Shown: in pieces, positions 40,501 to 53,400 of the stretch | How the letters are laid out: each line of letters opens with the position of its first letter | How positions within the stretch are numbered: position 1 is the stretch's first letter | Assembly: GCA_009746045.1 (NCBI GenBank) | Contig: RPFO01000644.1 | Coordinates: 67,501 to 131,500 of the forward strand | Direction of reading: 5' to 3' | DNA length: 64,000 nucleotides | Origin: Mesostigma viride | Taxonomy: Eukaryota; Streptophyta; Mesostigmatophyceae; Mesostigmatales; Mesostigmataceae | Program-made: the position numbers and the translations under genes | The notes under the pieces: generated by a model | Told to the model about the DNA's origin: nothing | The model's input: the letters and a program-made list of their open reading frames with translations, nothing else | Databases searched by the model: none

Positions 40501-43230
40501 CTTCTTGCTGCCGTGACCGCGTTCCCGGCTAACCGACACCTGCAGGTGACAAGACTGCTGTAAACCTCCCTATAAGTACAAAAAAATAGTGGTAGTCAAT
40601 ACTTGTCTACTAAAACTAAAATGTAACAATACTGACTACCCCAGCCAACAGCACATGCCAAGCAACCCTTTGCTGGTCACTGGCCTTCCCACCTCAATGG
40701 CCACGACATGAGGAAAACCACCACGGGTGGTGCCTCCTTCCATGATCCGCGAATTAACTTGCCCAGCACGTTTGGGTGGCCGCCTCACCTCCCAGCCACG
40801 ACAAGAGTCATGCTTAGCAACCCATGGCTAGTGTCCGTGGACTCCCCTCACCTCGTTGGCCACGTAGATGCTGTCGGGGGATCCGTCCACCTCGAGCGTG
40901 GCGCTGTACCATGTGTACACCTGGCATGACACCATCCGGCCCACAATGCAAAGTTCCAGCACACGATGCAAGCAGGGGGGATCAAGCCGTTGAGATATCC
41001 AGCCGTCGCCACACCCGGTTTACTATGCTCGGGTTGGGCCGTGGTGCCTTGTTGGGGGATGCCGAGTCTCCCGGCTTGCGCTCTCTACGTGGCATCCATC
41101 CTGTAGACGTCAGAAGGGTGTGTGGGTCTGCCATGCTGCGACGCGACAGGAATAAAGACAGAGTGTCACTACTCTTCCTGGGTGGAGCTCCCACTGGTGC
41201 CGCGGGCGCTAGATCACGTGGTTGCATCGCCCGGCAACCATCCCCGATGACATGGATGGTGGCGGATGCCGAGAGGCCTGTAGAATGAGAACCCTGCAGG
41301 ATCCAAGGTCAAGCCCCACAGCGCCAGTCGTTATGGCGAGCATAGCCGCTGGCATACGGTACGATTTGTTAACCCTGCAACACCCTGCTTTACACAGGCA
41401 AAGTTCACGGCTCGCGCCTTTTCTACCCTGGCCTTAGAGCAGGGCACTCTGTGGTGCAATGGTGCCCACATGCTGACAGCGCCCATGAATCGTCCCTATT
41501 TGGAAAACGCCGTCAGGGGAAAAGCCGCATGCTCTCCGATGGTCACTCTTGAGGTACCCACGCTGCCCCATCCCAACCAGGTGGCCACCTGCCGCACAAC
41601 ATCATGAACGTGGCTTAAAGCGACGAAGGGGAGTTTGTGCTGGCGGGTAGCAGGGGCTTGCGGGTGGAGCAGGCACATGTCATCATCCGTGCACATAAAT
41701 GTTGCCAGGGTTCCGAGTACGTGTTGTTGAACACGAAACGCCTCATGCATGCAATGCGGGTCAAAGCCCTGACGCAGGCACGCAGGCCGTGCAGGGGCTC
41801 CCAGTAACAGGGGACCAAGCAAGGCCACAACACGTCCGGTGGAGGGTGCAGGTGTCACATGGGGGCATCAGCTGCCAGAGACAAGTGGTGCAGGAGCGTG
41901 TGGGTGTTTACGCAACATGGCGGCGTGAGGGCAAGCGCACACATGCCCCATGGCGGCGCGAGGGCCAGCGCACACATGCCCCATGGCGGCGTGAGGGCAA
42001 GCGTACCGCAAACTTGACCCCCGAGTACACCATGGGCTGCGCCTGCGGCATCTCAGCACCAAATATCTCCGCGTAGCCACTGACGAGCGTCACCGTCACG
42101 CTCTTCTCGTAGTCCACCTGCAGGGGTGGGGGGTGGGTAGGTGGGTGGTATGCGTGACATGGCCGTCATGGTGGTGGATAAGGCCGCACCTTTTCGTGGG
42201 CGGCGATTCCTCCTAATGGTCGTGCATAAATGACGCACCGGCTGGCTGACTAACTGACTGGCTGGGTGGACGAAGGGCATGGATGACATAAACATCTGGT
42301 TGCATCTAGTTATTCAACCAGGATGGAGAGCTTGAATACACCACAGTTCCTGCCACGCTCCGTATGCGTTCACCGACTGGCCATCCACCCACACCATCAT
42401 GTGGGGATCTGTCCCCACGCCCGGCAGCAAATACCCAGAAGCCGCTCACCCTTTTCATCCCTTCTAAAGCTGGCCACAGGTGGGCCTGTTTTGGCCTGTG
42501 CGAAACAGAGAGGTATATAGAAGGGGCTTAGCGAAGCGGTAAGAGCGTTGTCTCACTTCAAGGATGGTATACCAGGCATAAGGTGGTACCATGAGCTGGT
42601 GACAAGGCGCGACTTATCGAGGCAGGTGCAATGACGGTTGGGAGTGTCACGCACCCTACATCAGCTCACCATGAGCTCCCCTCTAACTCCAACTGGCATC
42701 ACTACATCGGAGGATACTGCAAAGCACGCGACTGCGTTTAGTGGGTCTCAGCGGCAGAAGAAGCAGGTGATGTGTGGCAGTGCCAGTGCAACGGAGTCTC
42801 TAGTGGCAGACCATAGGTGCGCTATCGGACACCAGCAGAGCTACAATCCCGTGACAAGGGGGCTTCAGGCGGACAGCTGGCCAGTAGACTGGAACACGTA
42901 GCAGGTAGGTATGGCTAGCTGTCTGGGCTCGGTAATAACCAAAGTGTGCCCACGAGCGGTTAAAACTTCCCTTATATAGAGTGCAAGGCGGTTAGCCAAG
43001 GCAGCTGTTGCTAACAGCGAATTTGCGATACAGACCTGAGCTGCGACATTTCCCCACATACTACCTGGTATGGTGCGCATACCTTGACGATTAGATGAGG
43101 GACAAAACCAAACATGAGGGCACCGTGCCATGAAAAATATATCATGACCTTTGCATACCTCGATACGCAGCTCATCCTCTTTGTTCAGCACAAATTTTTT
43201 CTTCGGCGCCATGGGGACCGCGGCAGCCAT
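33669..43230 (-). CDS. CLP1: CLP1, polyribonucleotide 5'-hydroxyl kinase / pre-mRNA cleavage factor subunit
   Basis: Eleven coding exons on the minus strand join in frame to 435 codons; human CLP1 has 425. Exons: 43230-43159, 42117-42007, 40920-40852, 40040-39777, 39332-39214, 38645-38507, 37261-37205, 36370-36236, 35411-35324, 34232-34085, 33774-33669. Introns are GT-AG. The N-terminal domain starts [20 protein letters not shown]. The kinase domain has Walker [10 protein letters not shown] at residues 139-147, then [34 protein letters not shown] and [20 protein letters not shown] are also CLP1 signatures. CLP1 acts in cleavage factor II for mRNA 3'-end formation and, in animals, with tRNA splicing endonuclease. 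The last exon is the weakest call: its phase fits but it is shorter than in relatives. Confidence 0.92.
34455..34511. repeat. (TAA)n microsatellite in CLP1 intron 9
   Basis: About 19 uninterrupted taa/aat triplets inside the intron between exons 9 and 10. Confidence 0.95.
37585..37765. repeat. CA-rich minisatellite in CLP1 intron 6
   Basis: Units of cacacgcatg and cacacacatg (10 bp) alternate, flanked by pure (CA)n. Open frames across it (THTHMHTHA-like) are artefacts. Confidence 0.9.
38990..39180. repeat. 30-bp repeats in CLP1 intron 5
   Basis: Copies of aaagacctgccccttctttg spaced 30 bp apart, with looser acctgcccct units around them. Non-coding. Confidence 0.7.
41905..42003. repeat. 33-bp tandem repeat x3 in CLP1 intron 2
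   Basis: Three copies of a unit with atggcggcgtgagggcaagc and gcacacatgcccc, next to exon 2. Confidence 0.8.
42520..42640 (+). other. Possible tRNA-derived SINE head (A-box-like)
   Basis: GGGGCTTAGCGAAGCGGTAA followed by GAGCGTTGTCTCAC resembles the 5' half of a tRNA, including an A box (TAGCGAAGCGG). No matching B box or acceptor-stem complement could be found, so it is not called a tRNA gene. It lies in CLP1 intron 1, on the opposite strand. Confidence 0.25.
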
Positions 43231-44424
43231 GTCTTGCGGCTATTACGTCGACTGAGCTAGGCAGACAGACAGTTTATAACTGCAGCAACGCAGTAGTTTA
43301 CAATGTCAAGTTATTAAATGCTGGAAGCCTGCCAAATGCATGCATGGTTGCCGTTGGAGGTAGACAAATTATTGATTGAGTTCGCTGCACTATTTCCCCA
43401 ACACCCATGAAATAGCAGAGTTTAAGTGGTGCCCTGGCGCAAAGTACCGCCTGCACAATGAATTTTCTATACGGGTTGTGCCTCTCCTAGATACTGAGCT
43501 GCCATTAACAGGAGTTGCCAACTTATTAGGTAAGCCAACTTAGGCCTTACCCACGCGGGGCACGTTGGCTCAGTGGCTGTTCGGCGACAGGGTTGATAGT
43601 TGACTACTGGCGAAGAAATGCCTCCTCCCTCTCGAAGGGGGGTCTACATACCCTATCAAGTTTTCCGGGGCCGGTGTAGCGGCTACCTAGTACCTACTAG
43701 TCTACTACCTATAACCTAGCGGCTAACAGATACAACTTTCCATTAATAATTAGCAGGACGTCGTATCTTACACCTAATTGTAATTTGTAAAATAAGTTGT
43801 AACCAGCAAAAGCTGGTTAATATTTAGCGGCCATAATTATTACACTAGTAGGTAATAGCCTGTGGAGTGCAGGGCTGCATGGCTGAAGGGCATTTACATT
43901 TACGCGCCCCCGTAATACTGGGGGGTTGCAATTGCAGTTCCCGGAGTAAATCATAAGGGCGACATCCCGTGGTATACGCCATCTCTGTCGCTGTTAGCCT
44001 GCGTTCCCCTGTTGGGGGCTTGGTTAAATTACTAGGGTTAGCACCTGATAGCATGAATCATTTTTTGACCAGGGCCTTGTCTGGAAACGTGCGCTCATGA
44101 TATAAACAGAAATTTGAACAAGGTTGGCTGGCGAGATACCTCATTGGTCTGGAACGCTTCATGCGAACCCTGCCTTACAATATCCCATGATAAGCCTACC
44201 ATTTTGCGGGTTGGTGCCGATCCGAAAAGGTTTCCTATCCATTGGCATCCTCAGCAATTCGTTGCCTTCCAACTTTGTATGTATGCCACTCTCTCCACGT
44301 TTGTAGCAAGGGTTACCACGATAGGCACGGTATCACCGGTGGGGTCAGCCTGTGGTGAATGTAGGCGAGTGGGAGGTGCCTAAGCCGATAAATTAATTTT
44401 ACCGCTGTCGGCGTTCAGGAAGAC
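43231..44424. promoter_or_regulatory. Shared intergenic region between CLP1 and TWD40-1
   Basis: The start codons of CLP1 (43230, minus) and TWD40-1 (44425, plus) face away from each other across 1,194 bp. No other gene is recognised between them. The region is AT-richer than the exons (for example 43730-43850). It presumably holds both promoters and 5' UTRs; no specific element can be named. Confidence 0.5.
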
Positions 44425-47400
44425 ATGGATGAAACTAGCAGCCCAACGGCGGAGGTGTCCGCGTCTTTGCGTGGCTTCCTCCCTACCGGTGATAAGATCC
44501 ATCACATCGACGTGCACCCGACCTTGCCATGGGTCCTTGCCGCGGATATCAAGGACAATGTTTTGATTTGGGACTGGCGCCAGGGAGAGGTGGGTATTTG
44601 TCAGCTCGTATGAAAGCTTTGCACGCGTGGCATGCATACTTTGGCACTTTCAACTTATGCAGTCACGTGCGTGTCACAAAATGCTGCTCTGGTAGTATTC
44701 CTCGCAAAAGCATGTGTATGCCAGTTCGATAAAAAAAAGCCGTGCCCGTCCAATGGATTGCTGTGCCTCATTCTTGGTACTTCACGTTACTTTGAACTTG
44801 CCCGTGTGGCAGGGAACAGCAGCACCAGTAAGTTGGCTGCTGTTCACCGTCACACAGGCAAGCACCATGGCATCACATGCACATGCCTTGCTCCTGATAA
44901 GCGGCCTCTTGTCGCAGACACAAGTGCCTGCCATGGCTCCTGCTTGTCCTGTCTGCACCATCCATCGGTTGCCTGAGTTCTACATCCACCTCGGATGGCT
45001 GCTTCCCCAGAATGCTCAAGGTTCGCTGCCAGCAGGCAGCATCGGAGATGGATGGCAGCATCGGAGAGGGATGCGCACCAACTGTCATCTCACGTCCCCA
45101 CAGTATCGCACGCGGACCCGTACCCCACAAGACAGACCCCTTGCCTTCCTCTTAGCCCTCTCTTCCTCGCCAATTGTGGCGCCTGGTACCCGTGCATGTG
45201 TGCCTGCCGGGCGCGCACAGGTGATCTTCAACGTGGCGGCGGCCAGTGCGGACGAGTACCGGCTGTCCGAGGCCATGTTGCTGCGACAAGCAGAGATGGA
45301 CCCTGGTAGGGTAACCCTCCCTGTCCTTGTCATCCCCCCCCCCCCTCTTCCCCCTGCACCCCCGGTCCTTGCCACACACACATGCACGCACGCGCCGGGG
45401 TCCTTCCCCCCCCTGCCCCCCCCCCCCGTGGTTACGGCAGTAACGGCACCATCAGCTGTGACATGCCAATGTGCATGGTATGGCAGCAGAAACACGCATT
45501 TGGGTAGCAGGATCTATCATGATTTAATTGTGTTGAATTCTCAGTGTTTAGATATGCGGCGGTGGACGCTCACCCTGTAGGCTGTCAGATGCCTCACGCA
45601 GACTTGTTCGCCTCCCAGGGGCGCGTGAAAGCATGTACTCGCCTGGGATGGACGATACAGGGCGCTGTTCGATCCGTTCCGTAATAACCAAGTCCATCAA
45701 CTCCTTTGTTGATGTATGAAGTAGCTGTTATCCGTCCATCGCGAGGCATACAGCAACCTCACACTGAGCATGTCCACCTGTCTGGCATCTGTCCTCGCAA
45801 CATGGTCGTGGCACCCTGGGCACCCACAATCATGTCTCGTTTGCGGTCGCTCCAGCATACTGCATGGTGCATCACAGGCAGGCATGCCCAATCCCTCCTT
45901 CCCGGGCCATCGCACTATCAATGAGGCATCATTGAGGGACCGTAGGACGACACCCAGCTTTTAAGTCAACACCCACATGCTGTGTGCCTTTTATGCTCAC
46001 TCTATGCGTGTGTGTGCATGGCAATGGATGTGCCGGTGATCACACACTGTCATGAATCTACTATACAGCCAGTACAGTATAGTAGTATACTACTATAAAA
46101 ATGTTATCCACTAAGGTTATGCCGCGTTGCTCAAATTGATGTAAATTAATGCTGGTCGCGCAGAGTACTACGGGCCACGCTCGAACATGGACTCCCTGCC
46201 TCGACAGGAGCGGCCGGGCAGGTGGGTGATGTGAGGGGGGAGGAGGGGGTTGGGTCTTGGTAGCAAGGAGAGCAGGTGGATGATGTGAGGGAGGAGGGGG
46301 GGGGGGGGGGGGCGGATGCGAAGGAGAAGGGGGGTTCATGCATGGAAGGAGGGCAGGTGGGTGCTGCGCGCAAGGAGTCAGGTGGGTGCCACCTGCTTGA
46401 CTAGCCAGAGGGTGGGCACGCAAGGCATGGCGCGCTTTGGATGGCGCGCAGGGCATGGCGCGTAGGGCAGCGGATGGGTACGCGGGAAGTGGCAGTTGGG
46501 GGAGCAAAGGATGTGTTGGTCGTGAGATTAGTTCGCAGTGGGGCAGGCCGTTGCAGCCGTTGCCTGTGTCGAATTGCAGTATATACGGATGCATTGTAAA
46601 TGTAACAACTTGCATATGTGCCCTCCTCTTGCCCCTCCCTGCTCACACACCCCCTGCATGTCCTCCATGACTGCACACCCTCTGCTTGTCCCCCATGACT
46701 GCACACAACCTGCATGTCCGTCATGACCATGCATGCTGCCGCGCCCCCGCAGTGTCAAGTGTGTACGCCTTTTCGATGAGGACACGCGACGGTGGGAGGC
46801 ATGGCTGCAGCACGCGATGACACCCACCGGCGGCATGCCGCCCGAGGCCATGGCGATGGCGACAGGGGGCCCTGGCTCGGTGCCGCGCGCGCTGTGCGGT
46901 CGCCGCTGGCTGGTCACGTGCTGCGAGGCCAAAGCGACGTTCCTGGACTTGCTTTCGATGAGGGTGCAGGAGCTGTGGGTCAAGTCAGCCCTCGAGCGAG
47001 TCGCCATCACCTGGTGCGTGGGCTGAGTGCGCATAGACATCCCAGCTTTTCCGTTGGTTAGTTGCAACGCATTCGTGTCGTGGTTTCTGTCCCATCATCT
47101 TTTGGCTGTGCTGTGCTCTCAATCAAAGACAGTCGACCTGCTATTGCAGCACCAGCAGCACTACCACCACCAGCAGCACCAGCAGCACCAGCAGCACCAG
47201 CAGCACCAGCAGCACCAGCAGCACCAGCAGCACCAGCAGCACCAGCAGCACCAGCAGCACCAGCAGCACCAGCAGCACCAGCAGCACCAGCAGCACCAGC
47301 AGCACCAGCAGCACCAGCAGCACCAGCAGCACCAGCAGCACCAGCAGCACCAGCAGCACCAGCAGCACCAGCAGCACCAGCAGCACCAGCAGCACCAGCA

Positions 47401-50400
47401 GCACCAGCAGTATGGCCGCGTCCGCGGGCGGTTTGGTCAACACAGGTCCATGGCTGAGCATGGCACCCACGTTGGTCTCCGTGCCCAGGTCACTGCCAGC
47501 ACATCATGTGGCAAAGGGAATGCCCATGGCAGGACGAGAGCTGGAATTAGAGAACAAACTGTTGGCCACAAAGTGTCGCAACATGGGGACGTCCAATGGA
47601 CCATGGGAGGCGGTTGGGGGGCGTCAGGGTGGAAAGCGGTCGTCTTTTGCATGCCTTCTTGCATGCCTTCTTGCATGCCCTCTTGCATGCCTTCTTGCAT
47701 GCCTTCTTGCATGCCTTCTTGCATGCCCTCTTGCATGCCTTCTTGCATGCCCTCTTGCATGCCTTCTTGCATGCCTTCTTGCATGCCTTCTTGCATGCCT
47801 TCTTGCATGCCTTCTTGCATGCCTTCTTGCATGCCTTCTTGCATGCCTTCTTGCATGCCTTCTTGCATGCCTTCTTGCATGCCTTGTAGGCATAAACCGC
47901 TAGTTCGCGCCCACCGTGTGAGTAGACAGCTAGTATGCTTGTGTGGCCACATTTCGCGCTTGTGTAGCCACCGTGGTGGATCTGACACGTCGTATGACCA
48001 TCGCATTATTTGCGGAGGTCGACAGCATGAGCACGCACGGCCCCTAACAAGCAAGTCCCTCACCTGGCCTGCGCCTGTGTGCTAAATCATGTCTACCTCT
48101 CTTGCTGGCCTTCTTACCCCCATGACGGTGTTTCCCGCAGTGTGCATGTGTCCTACATGCTTGGTGCCTTTCTTGCATGCTTGGTGTGTTTCCTTCACGG
48201 TTTTCAGCTTGGACTTCCTCCCTGCGGATACGGCCAGCAACTGCGGCCCGTTCGCGGCCTTTGGTGGCGGTGACGGGGTCATTCGGTTGCTGAGCATGCA
48301 GACGTGGAAGGTGCGTCCTGGTGCGCGGCGGGGCATGGCATGGCGTTGGAGGACTTGGGAGTTTGTATGACGGTTCAGTTGTGGTACGTTGCGGTCTTCG
48401 CGAGTCGCCTGGGCCGCTCCCTGGGGATCCAAAGGGCAGCGCCTCTTGCAAGCTTAATCAACACATGCTTTCGTGAGGTTGTGCATTGGATACCTCCTGT
48501 AAGTGTGGGTTGGAAATGGCAGTTCTCCTTACAGGCCAGGCACGCATGTGGTCGCCACGTCATGGCATGATGTCTTTCTTAAAGCAGAGTACGCATGGTG
48601 TGTGTGCATGCACGTGGGACGGGTCGTTGTGTGTGGCTGCTTGCGGGTTTAATGCTTAACAAAACCTCTGACAACATACATCAACGCATAAATCTGCCTT
48701 GCCCCCCTGCAGCTAGTTTTAGCATCAACGCGTCGACAGCTATGCTGCTGCCTGGTTGCCTATCCCTGAGCCCATCAACTTGGCTTTGGCTGGCTCACGA
48801 CGCGTCCGGATGCACGGCCTTTATCTTTCCCCTCATCGGTCTTTTTTGTATCTTTCCCCTCATCTGCGTCTGCAGGTGGTGCTGCGGCTGGTGGGTGGCC
48901 ACCGCGGTCCCATCGCCTGCCTGCAGCTGCTGTACACGAGCAGCGCCACGGTGCGTGTTTCGTTTCATGGTACCAGCTTTCTGCGCCGCAGTGGCATGCC
49001 GCATTTTGTAAGCTTCAGTGTTTGCCACGTTGCGCTTAAGTGAAAGCTTAAGTGTTTGCCACGTTGCGCCCACTCGCTACTGCGTCTCGCGAGTTTCGTC
49101 GCTCGCCCGTAAGCCCGGCCATGCTTTCATCACAAGGGCCAGGCATCCATCCCGCCATGCCTTTAAGAAAGGCCAGGCATCCATCGAGGGTTCCTGTGTG
49201 GTAGATGTGCGCCAACTCCCCCGGTCTCGCCCAGCGGCGCTCCCCCTTTCAGCCTAGATGTATGGGTAGGCCGTCTGGTGTCCCCACGCGTGGCATGCTG
49301 GTTCCTTGCGAATAGCTTGCCAGCGTCCCAGGCACGGGGCGCAGACTTGTAGGCATGGGTTGCACTCCCCCACCGCTCATGCCCATCCTTTCCCGACTAT
49401 CCTCTTTCTCCGGTGAACCTTTCAATCTCTTGGTCTCGCTCATCCCCTCTTCCCCCCCCACCCCGACGCTTCGCTGGGCCACCCACCCCGCCCATCGATC
49501 CTGCATCCTCGCGTTGGCCCCGTGCTTGCAGTGGCAGCTCCTGTCCGGTGGCGGGGACGGCATGGTGTGCGTGTGGGACCCCCAGCGCGAGCTGGCGGGG
49601 TCCAGCCCATCCGCGCCGATACGCGACATGTCGCCGCTGTCGGTGGACAAGGTGGGTGGTTTGTGCCCCAGGCGAACCGTGTGCGCGCGACAGACTAACT
49701 TGGCAGGCCAGGCACCCGGCCAGGCAAGCTATTGCGTGGCGGGCAAACATGCATGGGCCAGGCACGTGTTTTTGTGCCCTGTCTTGGTGGGGTGTGGGCG
49801 GATGAGTCTTGCCGTGTGTGGGCTGGGTGTTTGCCATGTGTGGGCTGGGTGGGCTCCTGGCCCGTAGCCCGTAGGATCTGGGCCACAGTCGTTTGCTCAC
49901 GCCATGTAGGCATGTACTGCACTGATCATACACACCAGAAAAGCTTGCTGTGTCGTTGAGGTCCGCCCTCGATGGGATCAAGTGTAGCCCAATTAGGCAA
50001 TACGCTGAGCGGGTGAGCCAGCATTTTTTCATCGCAGTTGGTTTCCTGCACCTGTTGCTGCGTTGTTGTAACCCCCAAACTGGCTGTGCCATCCGGGACC
50101 ACTGCCCTCATCACCACGCTATGGGCCTCGTGGCAAGGCTCTTGAATGTATGCCTTAATCGCAGGATCTTGAGCATGACAGACCTTGGGCAAGTTTTGGG
50201 GGGGTGGGGCTTCTGCTTGCGAGGATGAAACTATTAGTAGCCAGCATTGTGTGAGAATTGTGTGGCTGCTTAGGCACGGGATCCCCTCTCGCTCGGGCTG
50301 GCCCTGGGCCGTCCCTGTGCGTCCCCCTTGCCCTCCCCCCCATTTCCCCCGTGCAGGTCCACGATGGCGGCGTCCACTGCATATCACTGGCCCCTGGCAC

Positions 50401-53400
50401 CGGTGGCGGCGGAGGATCGGGTGACATCCGCATGATCACGTCGGGCGCCGACCGCTGCGTGGCGGTCTGGCAGCTGCTGCCGCACGTCAAGGTGGGCTTT
50501 GGGCATCCCCTTTCCCAGGGGGGCCATTTTATAGGGGCACGCCACATGCCCTGGTGTCACTTTGAATGTGTGGAAATGCTTTTGGGGGGGAAGAGAATCT
50601 CTCTGCGAAGGCAAGCCGCCTGGCATTGTGTGTGGAGATGCTGTTGAAACATGCGGGTAGTGACCGCATGCGTGGACGCAAGAACGGGGATGTGCTGCAC
50701 GGGAGTGGGGGCATTTGATTGCCCTGGGGTGTGTACCGGGTCCTTTCGTCGTTATGGATTGCCTCCAGGTATCTAGTAATAGGGTAATATTGGGGTATGG
50801 CATGGCGCGGGGGGGCACTAGCCTCTTCGGGCTCTTCGTTAGATACATTGGGGTCCCTGCAGCTGTCACAATGCCTCAGATCTCGCCCGTCCGCTTTTCA
50901 GGAAAACTAAGCAGCGTAATGGTGATTGCTGCGGTGGCATGCACGCGCCTTGCACCCACGATTCTGTCACATCTGCCGCTACTTTCTTGGCTTGTAACAA
51001 CGGTGCACGTATGAGCTAGCAGCTTTCACCTGTTCCGGTTCGTGTGCCATGACCCTTTCTTCCTACGAGGTTTACAGACCACACTCCTCTGGTCCCCGTT
51101 CCTCCTTGCTCCCTCGCCTGTTTGGTGCTCGGGGACAGACCACACTCCTCTGGTCCCCGTTCCTCCTTGCTCCCTCGCCTGTTTGGTGCTCGGGGACAGA
51201 CCACACTCCTCTGGTCCCCGTTCCTCCTTGCTCCCTCGCCTGTTTGGTGCTCGGGGACAGACCACACTCCTCTGGTCCCCGTTCCTCCTTGCTCCCTCGC
51301 CTGTTTGGTGCTCGGGGACAGATCACACTCCTCTGGTCCCCGTTCCTCCTTGCTCCCTCGCCTGTTTGGTGCTCGGGGACAGACCACACTCCTCTGGTCC
51401 CCGTTCCTCCTTGCTCCCTCGCCTGTTTGGTGCTCGGGGACAGATCACACTCCTCTGGTCCCCGTTCCTCCTTGCTCCCTCGCCTGTTTGGTGCTCGGGG
51501 ACAGACCACACTCCTCTGACCCCCGTTCCTCCTTGCTCCCTCGCCTGTTTGGTGCTCGGGGACAGACCACACTCCTCTGGTCCCCGTTCCTCCTTGCTCC
51601 CTCGCCTGTTTGGTGCTCGGGGACAGACCACACTCCTCTGGTCCCCGTTCCTCCTTGCTCCCTCGCCTGTTTGGTGCTCGGGGACAGACCACACTCCTCT
51701 GGTCCCCGTTCCTCCTTGCTCCCTCGCCTGTTTGGTGCTCGGGGACAGACCACACTCCTCTGGTCCCCGTTCCTCCTTGCTCCCTCGCCTGTTTGGTGCT
51801 CGGGGACAGATCACACTCCTCTGGTCCCCGTTCCTCCTTGCTCCCTCGCCTGTTTGGTGCTCGGGGACAGACCACACTCCTCTGGTCCCCGTTCCTCCTT
51901 GCTCCCTCGCCTGTTTGGTGCTCGGGGACAGACCACACTCCTCTGGTCCCCGTTCCTCCTTGCTCCCTCGCCTGTTTGGTGCTCGGGGACAGACCACACT
52001 CCTCTGGTCCCCGTTCCTCCTTGCTCCCTCGCCTGTTTGGTGCTCGGGGACAGACCACACTCCTCTGGTCCCCGTTCCTCCTTGCTCCCTCGCCTGTTTG
52101 GTGCTCGGGGACAGACCACACTCCTCTGGTCCCCGTTCCTCCTTGCTCCCTCGCCTGTTTGGTGCTCGGGGACAGATCACACTCCTCTGGTCCCCGTTCC
52201 TCCTTGCTCCCTCGCCTGTTTGGTGCTCGGGGACAGACCACACTCCTCTGGTCCCCGTTCCTCCTTGCTCCCTCGCCTGTTTGGTGCTCGGGGACAGACC
52301 ACACTCCTCTGGTCCCCGTTCCTCCTTGCTCCCTCGCCTGTTTGGTGCTCGGGGACAGACCACACTCCTCTGGTCCCCGTTCCTCCTTGCTCCCTCGCCT
52401 GTTTGGTGCTCGGGGACAGACCACACTCCTCTGGTCCCCGTTCCTCCTTGCTCCCTCGCCTGTTTGGTGCTCGGGGACAGACCACACTCCTCTGGTCCCC
52501 GTTCCTCCTTGCTCCCTCGCCTGTTTGGTGCTCGGGGACAGACCACACTCCTCTGGTCCCCGTTCCTCCTTGCTCCCTCGCCTGTTTGGTGCTCGGGGAC
52601 AGACCACACTCCTCTGGTCCCCGTTCCTCCTTGCTCCCTCGCCTGTTTGGTGCTCGGGGACAGACCACACTCCTCTGGTCCCCGTTCCTCCTTGCTCCCT
52701 CGCCTGTTTGGTGCTCGGGGACAGACCACACTCCTCTGGTCCCCGTTCCTCCTTGCTCCCTCGCCTGTTTGGTGCTCGGGGACAGACCACACTCCTCTGG
52801 TCCCCGTTCCTCCTTGCTCCCTCGCCTGTTTGGTGCTCGGGGACAGACCACACTCCTCTGGTCCCCGTTCCTCCTTGCTCCCTCGCCTGTTTGGTGCTCG
52901 GGGACAGACCACACTCCTCTGGTCCCCGTTCCTCCTTGCTCCCTCGCCTGTTTGGTGCTCGGGGACAGACCACACTCCTCTGGTCCCCGTTCCTCCTTGC
53001 TCCCTCGCCTGTTTGGTGCTCGGGGACAGACCACACTCCTCTGGTCCCCGTTCCTCCTTGCTCCCTCGCCTGTTTGGTGCTCGGGGACAGACCACACTCC
53101 TCTGGTCCCCGTTCCTCCTTGCTCCCTCGCCTGTTTGGTGCTCGGGGACAGACCACACTCCTCTGGTCCCCGTTCCTCCTTGCTCCCTCGCCTGTTTGGT
53201 GCTCGGGGACAGACCACACTCCTCTGGTCCCCGTTCCTCCTTGCTCCCTCGCCTGTTTGGTGCTCGGGGACAGACCACACTCCTCTGACCCCCGTTCCTC
53301 CTTGCTCCCTCGCCTGTTTGGTGCTCGGGGACAGACCACACTCCTCTGGTCCCCGTTCCTCCTTGCTCCCTCGCCTGTTTGGTGCTCGGGGACAGACCAC

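Noticed and set aside
47062-47470. Ala-Pro, Gln-His and Leu-Val repeat proteins
   Set aside because: They are artefacts of the 9-bp repeat; exons 3 and 4 on either side join in phase without it.
47596-48063. Proteins made of LHAF, CMPS, ARRH or MQEG repeats
   Set aside because: All are frames of the 12-bp minisatellite in the same intron.
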